A stretch of 64,000 nucleotides of DNA from Streptomyces xanthophaeus. Its GTDB lineage: Bacteria; Actinomycetota; Actinomycetes; Streptomycetales; Streptomycetaceae. A program made the position numbers and the translations under genes. This document shows positions 55,644 to 64,000 of this stretch, in pieces. Each line of letters starts with the position of its first letter. Position 1 is the stretch's first letter. The notes under the pieces are model-generated. The model saw only the letters and a list, made by a program, of their open reading frames with translations, searched no databases and was not told where the DNA came from. The stretch is taken from positions 1 through 64,000 of the forward strand of contig NZ_JOFT01000014.1 in the NCBI RefSeq assembly GCF_000725805.1, in the 5' to 3' direction.

Positions 55644-56471
55644 GTGCGCACCATCCTGTCGACGGTCCTCCTCGTGCTCGTGGCCCTGCTGGTGCCCGCG
55701 AGCGCCGTCGCGTACTGGGCCGACCACGAGCTGGGCGACGCCGACCGCTACACCGCCGCCATGTCCCCGCTCGCCTCGGACCCGGCCGTCCAGGGCGTGG
55801 TCGTCACCCAGGTCACCCGGGCCCTCGCCGGGCAGATCGACGCGGGCCCCTTCCAGGGCGGGGTCGAAGCCCTGCTCGGCGAGGCCATGCGCTCCTTCAC
55901 CGGCACCGACGCCTACCGGACCGCCTGGGACGCGGCCAACCGCGCCGCCCACGCCGCCTTCCTGGAGGCCCTCACCACCGGCCACGGCGACGCCGTCAGC
56001 ATCGACCTCGCACCCGTCATCGCCCAGGTCAAGGGGGACCTCGTCGCCGACGGAGTCCCCTTCGCCGACCGGATCCCGGAGACCCGGCTCTCCGTGGAGG
56101 TCATGGAGTACGACGGTCTCGGCGCGCTCCGGAAGGGATTCCGCATGCTCCAGGTCGCCGGCATCTGGCTCCCCCTGCTGACCCTCGTACTGGCCGCCAC
56201 GGCCATCGCCGTCGCCGTCCACCGGCGGCGCGCCGTGATGGCCACCGGGCTCGGGCTCGCCGTCGGGGCCGCGCTGCTGTGGATCGCCGTGGCCCTGTGC
56301 CGCCGCCTCACCCTGGACGACCTGCCCGCCGACATCGACCGGGCGGCGGCCGGGGCGGTGTACGACGCGCTCACCGCGTTCCTGCGCACCACCGCCTGGG
56401 TGGTGCTGGCGGTCGGCCTCGCCGCGGCGCTGGCCGCCTGGCTGACCGGGCGGCTGCGCCGCACACCATAA
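55644..56471 (+). CDS. Membrane protein with large extracytoplasmic helical domain
   Basis: 275 aa from GTG 55644 (VRTILSTVLLVLVALLVPAS). One N-terminal helix, then an external helical domain (~25-165) with GDADRYTAAMSPLASDPAVQ and SVEVMEYDGLGALRKGF, and three C-terminal helices (~168-268). This layout recurs in Streptomyces membrane proteins of unknown role. The Rrf2 palindrome lies upstream, so control by that regulator is possible. Confidence 0.78.
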   Translation: MRTILSTVLLVLVALLVPASAVAYWADHELGDADRYTAAMSPLASDPAVQGVVVTQVTRALAGQIDAGPFQGGVEALLGEAMRSFTGTDAYRTAWDAANRAAHAAFLEALTTGHGDAVSIDLAPVIAQVKGDLVADGVPFADRIPETRLSVEVMEYDGLGALRKGFRMLQVAGIWLPLLTLVLAATAIAVAVHRRRAVMATGLGLAVGAALLWIAVALCRRLTLDDLPADIDRAAAGAVYDALTAFLRTTAWVVLAVGLAAALAAWLTGRLRRTP

Positions 56472-56553
56472 GCTCGGAAGGTACCCAACGTAGGCAGAAC
56501 AACGCAGAATAGCCCAGAAGAACCGATTCGCGAGTGGCGGCACGGAAGCGGGA

Positions 56554-58566
56554 ATGAGCACCGAACGCACCGATCAGATAGGGGCCGGGCGCGCCCGGCC
56601 CCGTGCGCTGGCCCCGCCCTCCTGGCTGCTCAACGGGCTCCGTCCGGCCAGCGCCCCGATCCCATGGGCCGCCGTGGTGCGCGCCGCCGTCGCCCTGGCC
56701 ACCCCGCTCGCCGTCGGCCTCGCCCTCGGCGAGCCCGAGTACGGTGCGCTCGCCTCGATGGGCGCGCTCTCCGGAGTCATCGGCGACACCGCCGACGCCT
56801 ACCGGATGCGGGTCCTGAACATCGCCGTCCCACAGTTCTTCGGAGCCGTGGGCGTGGCACTGGGGACCCTGGTCTTCGGCCACGGCTGGCTGGCCGTCGG
56901 CGCCCTCACCCTGATCGCCCTGGTCTCCGGGATGATCTCCTCCATCGGCACGGTGGCCTCCGTCTCCGGCCTGCTGCTCCTGCTCAACGCCGTGATCGGC
57001 GCCGGGCTGCCGCTGCCCCAGCCGTGGTGGACGGCGCCCCTGCTGATGAGCGCGGGCGGGCTGTTCGTCCTCGCCCTGTCCCTGCTGGGCTGGCCGCTGC
57101 GCGGCCGGCTGCCCGAGCGCACCGCCGTCGCGGCCACCTACCGGGCCCTGGCCGACTCCCTGGAGGCCGCCGGCGGACCGGGCGCCGCCTACGACGAACG
57201 CCGCAGGCAGGTCACCCAGGCCCTGAACCAGGCCTACGACCTGGTGCTGGGCCGACGGGCCCGGGTGCACGGCCGCAGCCGCTCGCTGGTGCGGATGATG
57301 GCCCAGCTCAATGTGGTGATCCCGCTGGTGGAGGCCGCCCCCGCGGCGCACCTGCGCGGCCGTCCGCTGCCGCCCGAGATCCCGGCGGCCGTCCGCGAAC
57401 TGGCCACGGCCGTCGAGGAGGGCCGCACCGGGACCCCCGTACTGGACCTGCCCGCGCCGCACACCCCGGCGGAACGGGCCGTGGACTCGGCCCTGCGGCA
57501 CGCGGCGGACGTCGTGTACCTCGCCGAACCCGAGGTGTACGGCACCGAGAACGTCGACGACCGGCTCGGGAAGCCCGCCGCCCTGCGGGTCCGGGCCCGG
57601 CGCGCCGTGCGCGACATGATGTTCTCCGAGGCCTCCTGGCGGTACGGGCTGCGGCTCGCGCTGTGCATCGGGCTCGCACAGTCCCTCGTCTCCCTGGTCG
57701 AGGTGGAGCGGTCCTACTGGATCGCGCTGACCGTCACCTTCGTCCTCAAGCCCGACTTCGGCTCCGTGTTCTCCCGGGCCGTGCTGCGCGCGCTGGGCAC
57801 CGCGGCAGGGCTGGTCCTCGCCGCGGCGGTGCTCGCCGAGGTGCCGCGCGGCTGGTGGGACGTGCCCGTGCTCGCGGTCCTGGCCGCGCTGATCCCCGCC
57901 TTCTCCGCCAAGGGGTACGCCTACCAGACCGCGGCGATCACCCCGGTGATCCTGCTGCTCTCGGACCAGCTCAACCACCAGGGCTTCGACCTGATCCGGC
58001 CCCGGCTGGTGGACAGCCTGATCGGCTGTGCCATCACCCTCGTCGCGGGCTACCTGCTGTGGCCCGAGAGCTGGCGCACCCGGATCGGGGACCGGCTCGC
58101 CGACACCGTGTACGACGCCGCCCGCTACCTGGAGCGGGCCTTCGCCCCCGTGGCGGACGCGGCCGGCCTCAGGGAGGCACGCACGCACCGCCTCCAGGCC
58201 AGGCGGCGCATCTACCGGGACCTGTCCGGCGTACGGACCGAATTCCAGCGGGCACTGACGGAGCCGCCGCCGACCGGGGCGCGGGCCGCGGCGTGGTGGC
58301 CGCTGGTGGTCGCCGTCGAACGGATCGTGGACGCGACCACCGCGGCCCGGGTCCGGGTCAATCACGGGGCCGGGGCTCCCGCACCGGAAGAGGTCGACGA
58401 CCTCGCGCGGCAGCTGCGCACCCTGGCCGGGGACGTGCGCAGCGGCGCCGACGCGATCCCGCTCCGGTCGGAGGCCCGCCCGCAGGGGCCCGACGGGACG
58501 GGCGTGCTGGCCCCGGTGCGCCACGAGGTCGCGGCGGCCCGCGCCCTGACCCGCCCGGGGACGTGA
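56554..58566 (+). CDS. FUSC-family membrane protein (aromatic-acid-exporter-like)
   Basis: 670 aa with two blocks of about six membrane helices separated by a ~200-residue cytoplasmic region (~200-370) and a soluble C-terminal helical domain (~530-670). The second block begins SWRYGLRLALCIGLAQSLVS, with YWIALTVTFVLKPDFGSVFS being the FUSC signature. The family exports aromatic acids or maintains cell envelope in other bacteria. Substrate unknown. The 157-bp gap after it is only GC-rich. Confidence 0.9.
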   Translation: MSTERTDQIGAGRARPRALAPPSWLLNGLRPASAPIPWAAVVRAAVALATPLAVGLALGEPEYGALASMGALSGVIGDTADAYRMRVLNIAVPQFFGAVGVALGTLVFGHGWLAVGALTLIALVSGMISSIGTVASVSGLLLLLNAVIGAGLPLPQPWWTAPLLMSAGGLFVLALSLLGWPLRGRLPERTAVAATYRALADSLEAAGGPGAAYDERRRQVTQALNQAYDLVLGRRARVHGRSRSLVRMMAQLNVVIPLVEAAPAAHLRGRPLPPEIPAAVRELATAVEEGRTGTPVLDLPAPHTPAERAVDSALRHAADVVYLAEPEVYGTENVDDRLGKPAALRVRARRAVRDMMFSEASWRYGLRLALCIGLAQSLVSLVEVERSYWIALTVTFVLKPDFGSVFSRAVLRALGTAAGLVLAAAVLAEVPRGWWDVPVLAVLAALIPAFSAKGYAYQTAAITPVILLLSDQLNHQGFDLIRPRLVDSLIGCAITLVAGYLLWPESWRTRIGDRLADTVYDAARYLERAFAPVADAAGLREARTHRLQARRRIYRDLSGVRTEFQRALTEPPPTGARAAAWWPLVVAVERIVDATTAARVRVNHGAGAPAPEEVDDLARQLRTLAGDVRSGADAIPLRSEARPQGPDGTGVLAPVRHEVAAARALTRPGT

Positions 58567-58723
58567 CCGGGCTGACCGTGCCCTGCCCCGGAGGCCCGGT
58601 CAGCGCCGGGGCCGGGCCGGGGCCAGGGCCGCGGCCGGGTCGGGGCGAGGGCCCCCGGCCGCCGGTTCACCCGGACGGCCCCGTGTCCGGGCCGGAGGCC
58701 GCCCGCCGGGAGAGCATCGGTAC

Positions 58724-59446
58724 ATGCACCGCACCCCGGCCGCGTTCGTCCTCGCCGCCGTTCTGGCCGCCGTTCTGGCCGCCTCGGCCGGATGCGCCGA
58801 CGTCGAGGGGCTGAGCAGCGAGGGCGACCTGGGCACGGTGCACGCCCCGCAGACCCTGTGGAAGAACATCCGCCCCGCCCCTCCCGAACCGGGCCAGCAG
58901 CCCGGGACCGCCGCCGTGGTGCCTGGGCTTCCCAAGCCCGCGGACCGGACCGTGCGCGGGGTCGACGCCCTGGACGTCGTACGCGCCGACATCGGGGCCG
59001 CCACCGCCCAGGACGGCGGGACCGGCCGGCTCGTCGACCCCCGCGCCGTCCAGCGGCTCGCACTGTGCACACAGGCTGTGGACGGCGGCCCCGACTGCCC
59101 GGTCCGCCCCCGCGTCCTGCACGACCTGACGGGCGACGGCCGCGAAGAGCTGATCACCGCCCTGGACATCGACGGACGCCTCAGCGAACTGCGCGTCTAC
59201 ACCGTCCAGGACGACGGCAGCATCGCCCGGATCCTGTCCCGGCGCGCGGTGCTGGAGGGCGTGGAGGTGGCCGCCGAGCACCTGGCCGTCCGCGAGCCCA
59301 CCTCGAACCCCGCGTACGTCGCCGTCTCCGACTACGTGTGGGACCCCGAGGCCAGGATCATGAACCTGGAACAGCTCACGCTCGACGAGTGCCGCACCGT
59401 CGCGGACGGCCCCCTGGGCGCGGACGGGGCCCGATGCGCGCACTGA
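58724..59446 (+). CDS. Lipoprotein paired with histidine kinase
   Basis: 240 aa with lipobox ASAGC (Cys24). The mature protein contains VHAPQTLWKNIRP and a calcium-loop-like LTGDGREELITALDIDGRLS. Its end overlaps the sensor kinase start by 13 bp, so the two are coupled and likely interact at the outer membrane face, as CseA-type lipoproteins modulate CseC kinases in Streptomyces. That parallel is an inference from order and coupling. Confidence 0.85.
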   Translation: MHRTPAAFVLAAVLAAVLAASAGCADVEGLSSEGDLGTVHAPQTLWKNIRPAPPEPGQQPGTAAVVPGLPKPADRTVRGVDALDVVRADIGAATAQDGGTGRLVDPRAVQRLALCTQAVDGGPDCPVRPRVLHDLTGDGREELITALDIDGRLSELRVYTVQDDGSIARILSRRAVLEGVEVAAEHLAVREPTSNPAYVAVSDYVWDPEARIMNLEQLTLDECRTVADGPLGADGARCAH

Positions 59447-60726
59447 GCAGCCTGCGCTGGAAGATCGCCCTGACCACCACGATGGTGTGCTGCACCGTCG
59501 CCGCCGTCCTGGGCATCCTGGTGCACAACGTGGTCGCCCGGCAGGTCGTCGGCGAGGTCCGCAAGGAGGCGGAGGCGGACCTGGAACACGCCGTGGGCCA
59601 CTACGAGTACGGCACCGCGCACGGCGACGTGGACGTCGCCCTGGACCCGCCCGACCTGCCGCAGCAGCTCCGCGAGCTGGTCGCCCGCGGGATGACCGGC
59701 AGCATGGTGGGCGAACGGCGGGACAAGCCCGTCATGTGGGCGGCCGGACCCGCCGACGGCACGGCCCTGGCCGTGTGGATCCCGTACGGGGACACCCGGG
59801 CGCGGCTTCGGGACATGGACACCGCGATCCTCGCCTCGGCCGCGCTCGCCGCCGGGATCGTGGCCCTGGCGGGCCTGTTCCTCGCCAACCGGATCAGCCG
59901 GCGCCTGACGGCCACGGCCGCCGTGGCCCGCAGGATCAGCGCCGGGGACCTGGACGCCCGGGTGGGCCTGCCCGCCGACGGCGACGCCGCGGACCGGGCG
60001 CACGGCACGTCCCCGTCCCGCGACGAGGTGAGCGACGTGGCCCGCGCCCTGGACTCGATGGCCGCCTCGCTCCAGGAGCGGCTGGAGGCGGAGAAGCGCT
60101 TCACCGCGGACGTGGCGCACGAGCTGCGCACGCCGCTCACCGGCTCGCTGGCCGCGGCGGCCCTGCTGCCGGAGGGCCGCCCCAAGGAGATGATCAACGA
60201 CCGGCTCAAGGCCATGCACCTGCTCACCGAGGACCTGCTGGAGATATCCCGGCTGGACGCGGGCGTGGAACGGGCCGACCTGGCCCGCGTGGAGCTCGGC
60301 CGGGCGGTGGAGCGGGCCGTCGCGGGGGCGCGGGTGGCCGCTTCCGTCAGCGTGGTGCGGGACGCGGTGGTCCTCACCGACCGGCGCCGTCTGGACCGGA
60401 TCCTGACCAATCTGCTGGTCAACGCGGACAAGCACGGCCGGCCGCCGGTCGAGGTGAGCGTGGAGGGGCCGGTCGTGGTGGTCCGCGACCACGGGCCCGG
60501 CTACCCGCCCGAGCTGATCGAGCAGGGGCCCCAGCGGTTCCGCACCGGGGACCCCGGACGGGGCCGCGGCCACGGGCTGGGCCTGACGATCGTGGCCGGC
60601 CAGGCGGCGGTACTGGAGATCACCATCGGCTTCGCCAACGCGCCCGACGGAGGCGCGGTCACCACGCTGCGGCTGCCCGTGGGACGCCTGACGGAGCCGG
60701 ACCCTCCCGCGGGGGACGGCCCGTGA
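59434..60726 (+). CDS. Sensor histidine kinase (orphan)
   Basis: 430 aa. Two membrane helices (~11-32 and ~131-152) enclose a ~100-residue sensor loop, then HAMP (~150-215). H-box FTADVAHELRTPLTG has His229; N-box NLLVNADKHG; G1 VRDHGPGYPP; G2 GRGHGLGL. No response regulator is adjacent on either side, so its partner must be elsewhere. The preceding overlapping lipoprotein is the probable signal accessory. Confidence 0.92.
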   Translation: MRALSSLRWKIALTTTMVCCTVAAVLGILVHNVVARQVVGEVRKEAEADLEHAVGHYEYGTAHGDVDVALDPPDLPQQLRELVARGMTGSMVGERRDKPVMWAAGPADGTALAVWIPYGDTRARLRDMDTAILASAALAAGIVALAGLFLANRISRRLTATAAVARRISAGDLDARVGLPADGDAADRAHGTSPSRDEVSDVARALDSMAASLQERLEAEKRFTADVAHELRTPLTGSLAAAALLPEGRPKEMINDRLKAMHLLTEDLLEISRLDAGVERADLARVELGRAVERAVAGARVAASVSVVRDAVVLTDRRRLDRILTNLLVNADKHGRPPVEVSVEGPVVVVRDHGPGYPPELIEQGPQRFRTGDPGRGRGHGLGLTIVAGQAAVLEITIGFANAPDGGAVTTLRLPVGRLTEPDPPAGDGP

Positions 60727-60730
60727 AGGA

Positions 60731-60780
60731 CGGCGGGCCGCGCCGCGCGTGCACGGGTGCACGCGGAGCACGGCCCGCCG
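60731..60780. terminator. Nested hairpin terminator between convergent genes
   Basis: Outer arms CGGCGGGCCG (60731-60740) and CGGCCCGCCG (60771-60780) are perfect; an inner dyad CGCGTGCAC/GTGCACGCG sits within. It separates the kinase and PhoX-type genes. Confidence 0.8.
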
Positions 60781-60819
60781 GACGCCGCGGGTGAGCGGCG
60801 CAGCGGTCAAAGCGACCGG

Positions 60820-62901
60820 TCAGACACCGATGTTGCGGCCGTCCTTGCGCCACACGGACACGACCGCCGGACGGACGATCTTGCCGGGGCCGTCGGGCCA
60901 CACCGACTGCGGCTTCTCGACGGAGGCTCCGTCGATCTCGCCCGGGTGCTGCACGGCCACCAGGACCCGCTTGTCCTGGATGAGCGGGCCGCAGGTCTCG
61001 GCGCCGCGCGGGACGGTCAGGAACTGCTTGAGCTCGCCGCGGCGTTCACCGGCGGTCGCGACGCCGAACAGGCCGTCGTGGGAGCCGAGCTGGTTGCCGT
61101 CCGTGGAGATCCACAGGTTGCCGTGCGGGTCGAACGCCACGTTGTCCGGGCAGGAGATCGGGCTGACCTTGTCCTTCGGGAATCCCGCGAAGTAGGTCGC
61201 CGGGTCGTTCGGGTCACCGGCCACCAGGAACAGCCTCCAGGCGAAGCCGTCGCCGGCCGGGTCGTCGAAGTTCTCGGCGAGCTCCAGGATCTGGCCGTGC
61301 TTGTTCAGGTTGCGCGGGTTGGCCTCGGTGGCGCCTTCCTTGCCCGCCTTGCCCCGGTCGGTGTTGTTGGTCAGGGCGACGTAGACGCGGCCGGTGCGCG
61401 GGGAGGGCTCGACGTCCTCGGGGCGGTCCATCTTCGTGGCGCCCACCTTGTCGGCGGCCTGGCGCGTGAAGACGTAGACCTCCTCGGCGGTCATGCCCTC
61501 GACGTGCGAGACGTTGCCCGTGGCCAGCTTGATCCACACGCCGGAACCGTCGAACTCGCCGTCGTCGGGCAGCTTGCCCGACCCGTCGAGGGCCGCGGCG
61601 GGGGAGTCGCCCGTGAGCTTGGCGACGTACAGGGTGCCCTCGTCGAGCAGCGTGAGGTTGTGCTCCTTCGCCGCGCGCGAATCGCCCTTCTTCATCTGCT
61701 TCGACGAGACGAACTTGTAGAAGTAGTCGAAGCGCTCGTCGTCGCCCATGTAGACGACCGGACGGCCGTCCTCGGTCAGGCGGGGCTGGGCGGCCTCGTG
61801 CTTGAAGCGGCCCAGCGCGGTGCGCTTGCGCGGGACGGAGTGCGGGTCGTACGGGTCCAGCTCGACGACCCAGCCGAAGCGGTGCGACTCGTTGGGCTCC
61901 TGCGCGACGTCGAAGCGCTTGTCGAACCGCTCCCACTTGCGCTCGGAGGCACCGGTGGTCATGCCGTAGCGCTTGAGGCGGGCGGCCTGGACGGGGTCGG
62001 TGACCTGGCCGGCGTTGGCGAAGTACTGGTTGAAGTTCTCCTCGCCGTGGAGGGTGGTGCCCCACGGAGTGGTGCCGCCGGCGCAGTTGTTGAGGGTGCC
62101 GAGCACCTTGGTGCCGGTGGCGTCCACGGAGGTCTTCAGCAGCGCGCCGCCCGCGGCCGGGCCGGTCATCTTGAACTCGCTGGTGGCGGTGAGGCGGCGG
62201 TTGAGCTGGTGGCGGGTGACCGCGGTCAGCTTGCCGCTGCGGTGGTCCTCCTGGACGACGACCACGGACAGGCCGTGCGCGGCCCAGGCGATCTCGACCT
62301 GCTCGCGGGTGGGGTTCGCCGGGTCGTAGCCCTTGAACATGAGGATCTCGTCCGTGTACTCGTGGTTGGCCACGAGCAGCTGCTGGCGCTCGTAGCCGCC
62401 GCCGAGCGGGAGCAGGCTGAGGAAGTCGTTGTTGTACCCGAACTGCCCGGCCTGGGCGGCGGCGGTCTGCTTGTCCGGGTTGAAGCCGGGGGCGCCCTTG
62501 ATGATCGGCTCGCCCCAGCGGATGACCACGTTCTGCTCGTGGCCCTCGGGGACGGTGACCTTGTCGTCGGTGTTGGGCGCGACCGGCTTGAAGCGCAGGC
62601 CGCGGGCGGCCTGGCCGGCGTCCTTGGCGCCGGAGGCGGCCTCGGTGGCGTTGGCGCTCTGGCCGCCGGAGCCGGCGCCGAGGGTGACGGCGGTGCCCGC
62701 GGCCGTGGCGACCGTGACCACGGCGGCCGAGCGCAGCATCGAGCGGCGGGAGTACGCGCGGGCGATGACGTCCCCGGCGTACTCGTTGTCACTGGTGTTG
62801 GGCACCTCGTGGAAGCAGGCGTCGCCGCAACGGTAGCGACAGGTGAGAGCGGAACGGCCGCCCCCATGCGGGTTGCCTATGAGCGGCAGGAGCTTGCGCA
62901 C
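60820..62901 (-). CDS. phoX: PhoX-family (DUF839) alkaline phosphatase-like protein
   Basis: 693 aa from GTG 62901 (VRKLLPLIGNPHGGGRSALT) with GGAGGA six bases upstream. A twin-arginine-like segment ARAYSRRSMLRSAAVVT (~50) precedes a hydrophobic stretch, consistent with Tat export despite an extended N-terminus. The PhoX/DUF839 propeller shows LLVANHEYTDEILMF, NNCAGGTTPWGT, GRFKHEAA, DDERFDYFYKFVS and CPDNVAFDPHGNLWISTDG, which bind the Ca/Fe centre. Releases phosphate from organic esters outside the cell. A PHO box ~95 bp upstream indicates PhoP control. Confidence 0.93.
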   Translation of the reverse strand: MRKLLPLIGNPHGGGRSALTCRYRCGDACFHEVPNTSDNEYAGDVIARAYSRRSMLRSAAVVTVATAAGTAVTLGAGSGGQSANATEAASGAKDAGQAARGLRFKPVAPNTDDKVTVPEGHEQNVVIRWGEPIIKGAPGFNPDKQTAAAQAGQFGYNNDFLSLLPLGGGYERQQLLVANHEYTDEILMFKGYDPANPTREQVEIAWAAHGLSVVVVQEDHRSGKLTAVTRHQLNRRLTATSEFKMTGPAAGGALLKTSVDATGTKVLGTLNNCAGGTTPWGTTLHGEENFNQYFANAGQVTDPVQAARLKRYGMTTGASERKWERFDKRFDVAQEPNESHRFGWVVELDPYDPHSVPRKRTALGRFKHEAAQPRLTEDGRPVVYMGDDERFDYFYKFVSSKQMKKGDSRAAKEHNLTLLDEGTLYVAKLTGDSPAAALDGSGKLPDDGEFDGSGVWIKLATGNVSHVEGMTAEEVYVFTRQAADKVGATKMDRPEDVEPSPRTGRVYVALTNNTDRGKAGKEGATEANPRNLNKHGQILELAENFDDPAGDGFAWRLFLVAGDPNDPATYFAGFPKDKVSPISCPDNVAFDPHGNLWISTDGNQLGSHDGLFGVATAGERRGELKQFLTVPRGAETCGPLIQDKRVLVAVQHPGEIDGASVEKPQSVWPDGPGKIVRPAVVSVWRKDGRNIGV

Positions 62902-62995
62902 GAGTGTCCTCCGAGTAGCTGCGTGGGCGCCGACAACCTGTCGGAACGATCCAGCGGTGACGCTAGGCGCGGGTTGCGCCGATGCGGCGGCGCGC

Positions 62996-63014
62996 GGATG
63001 AACGATCGGTGAAC
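62996..63014 (-). promoter_or_regulatory. PHO box (PhoP-binding direct repeats)
   Basis: Read on the minus strand: GTTCACC GATC GTTCATCC, two repeat units with the 11-nt period of the Streptomyces PhoP consensus, ~95 bp upstream of the phoX GTG. The 317-bp gap 62902-63218 otherwise shows only promoter-like sequence. Confidence 0.82.
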
Positions 63015-63218
63015 CCGGCACGGCGGGCGGACAGTTCGGCGCGGGTGCGGCACCCGCTGCGGGGCCGGTGCGGCGGCATCCGGAGGCCGGACACCACGAA
63101 AGGTGCCCCTGCCGAAGATCCAGCCAGGCGGCCGATAACCTTACGTGTCCACTCTGGGCAGGGATCATCCGCGCAGCACGGACAAATGACGTACACACTC
63201 ATGCGAAAGGCCTGGCCC

Positions 63219-64000
63219 ATGGGTATTCGGAGCTTGTTGCGCAAGGTGTTCGGACGGTCTGCGGAAGCCGTTCCGGAGGCTTCGGACGCCCATTCCGCGG
63301 GCCTCCCGAGCCAGGCGGAACGCACCCCGCTGGACGCGGCGGCGGAACTGGTCGCGGCGTCCTTCGACAATCCGACGGTTCCGCCGCAGTCCACTCCGCG
63401 GGACCGTGAGCCGGGGACGGTCCTCACCGCTCCGGCGCCGCCGGCCGACCCGACGGTCCCGGAGGCCCGCCGCGCCCCGGCGGAGCCGAAGCCGTCTCCG
63501 GCCGAGCCGGTTGCCGCCGAGCCGGTTGCGGTAGAGGCCGAGCCTGCTCCGGCCGAGCCCGTCGCCGAGGCCGTTGCCGTCGAGGCCGAGCCGGTGGCCG
63601 CCGAGGCCGTTGCCGTCGAGGCCGAGCCCGTCGCGGAGGCCGAGCCGGTCGCCGAGGTCGTGGAGCCCGTTGCCGCCGAGGCGGAGCCGGTCGCCGAGGC
63701 CGAGCCCGTGGCGGAGGTCGTGGAGCCGGTTGCGGTCGAGGCTGTTGCCGAGGCGGAGCCCGTCGCGGCCGAGCCCGTTGCGGAGCCCGTTGCAGTCGAG
63801 GCTGTTGCCGAGGCGGAGCCCGTCGTCGCCGAAGCCGTTGCCGTCGAGGCCGAACCCGTCGCCGAGGTCGTGGAGCCCGTTGCGGTCGAGGCCGAGGCCG
63901 AGCCGGTTGCGGCCGAGCCCGTGGCCGTCGAAGCCGAGCCCGTCGCCGAGGCGGAGCCCGAGCTCGTCGCCGCCGAAGCCGAGCCCGTCGAGGCCGTCGC
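63219..64000 (+). CDS. N-terminal part of a long Ala/Glu/Pro/Val-repeat protein (partial)
   Basis: ATG 63219 follows AAAGG; the frame stays open to the window end (260 codons). It starts MGIRSLLRKVFGRSAEAV, a basic amphipathic helix, then DAAAELVAASFDNPTVPPQS and, from ~residue 100, a long run of AEPVAEA/VAVEAEPV repeats. The repeat region should be extended and very acidic. I recall Streptomyces proteins with this N-terminus that carry a folded C-terminal domain after the repeats, but that part is outside the window. Function unknown. Confidence 0.75.
   Translation, partial: MGIRSLLRKVFGRSAEAVPEASDAHSAGLPSQAERTPLDAAAELVAASFDNPTVPPQSTPRDREPGTVLTAPAPPADPTVPEARRAPAEPKPSPAEPVAAEPVAVEAEPAPAEPVAEAVAVEAEPVAAEAVAVEAEPVAEAEPVAEVVEPVAAEAEPVAEAEPVAEVVEPVAVEAVAEAEPVAAEPVAEPVAVEAVAEAEPVVAEAVAVEAEPVAEVVEPVAVEAEAEPVAAEPVAVEAEPVAEAEPELVAAEAEPVEAV

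Noticed and set aside
56371..58524. A 717-codon minus-strand open frame and a 716-codon plus-strand frame
   Set aside because: Both are shadows of the FUSC membrane protein gene; their products are Arg/Gly/Pro-rich with no family match.
1..64000. CRISPR arrays, rRNA operons, IS elements and secondary-metabolite core enzymes
   Set aside because: No spaced direct-repeat array, rRNA sequence, transposase, or PKS/NRPS/terpene synthase motif was seen.

Overview
This 64 kb window is actinobacterial chromosome, most likely from Streptomyces or a close relative. The evidence is very high GC with GC-rich third codon positions, many GTG starts, ATGA/GTGA-coupled operons, and Streptomyces-type families (DUF5994, MmyB-type HTH regulators, ECF41 sigma, SCO3933- and SCO4225-like small proteins, a pSAM2-type integrative element). 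Two perfect parS-like sites (42023-42038 and 53615-53630) suggest an origin-proximal position. No rRNA, CRISPR array, transposase or biosynthetic gene cluster was seen.

Layout. 1-4.3 kb: the end of an acidic-tailed protein, a secreted tail-anchored protein, a Yip1 membrane protein, a phosphoribosyltransferase coupled to dCTP deaminase, a tiny zinc-type protein and tRNA-Gly(CCC). 4.37-15.13 kb: a complete-looking actinomycete integrative and conjugative element (AICE) in that tRNA, flanked by 46-bp perfect repeats. One minus-strand operon (SCO3933-like protein, FtsK-type Tra, spread proteins, GGDEF protein, RepSA, Xis, Int) faces a GntR repressor plus HAD phosphatase. A large nested inverted repeat and two cargo membrane genes lie near attR. 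15.4-28.6 kb: regulator/enzyme pairs (MarR with questin-oxidase-like enzyme and hydrolase; TetR with hydrolase; MmyB-type with hydrolase), a GT-C membrane glycosyltransferase, an ECF41 sigma factor and a divergent DUF5994 locus. 28.6-31.9 kb: a cold-shock module (CspA, DEAD-box helicase, SCO5918-like protein, MerR). 32-41.9 kb: a stand-alone DUF262-HNH protein, a beta-lactamase-fold protein lacking the SxxK lysine, a K+ channel/CLC operon, a second CspA whose leader matches the first, and a broken BTAD regulator that has lost its ATPase domain. 42-50.5 kb: FMN reductase, hydrolase, GNAT-PaaX pair, SigB-type sigma with a convergent RsbW-like kinase, SDR, class III aminotransferase and urate oxidase. 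50.5-54.5 kb: a cobalamin riboswitch with the CbtB-CbtA cobalt transporter and a divergent phosphatase-fold gene lacking catalytic histidines, then a sortase-fold gene lacking catalytic residues. 54.5-64 kb: RidA and Rrf2 regulator, membrane proteins including an FUSC protein, a lipoprotein-histidine kinase pair without a response regulator, a PhoX-type phosphatase behind a PHO box, and the start of a long Ala/Glu/Pro/Val-repeat protein.

How it fits together. The AICE carries modules for integration, replication, transfer, spread and repression, with palindromic operators between the repressor and the transfer operon. Several chromosomal regulators sit beside likely target genes with visible operators (MarR, TetR, Rrf2, GNAT-PaaX). 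The strongest unusual signals are the matching csp leaders with a terminator-like hairpin, the GGDEF protein on a conjugative element, the nested inverted repeat near attR, and several enzyme-fold proteins stripped of catalytic residues.
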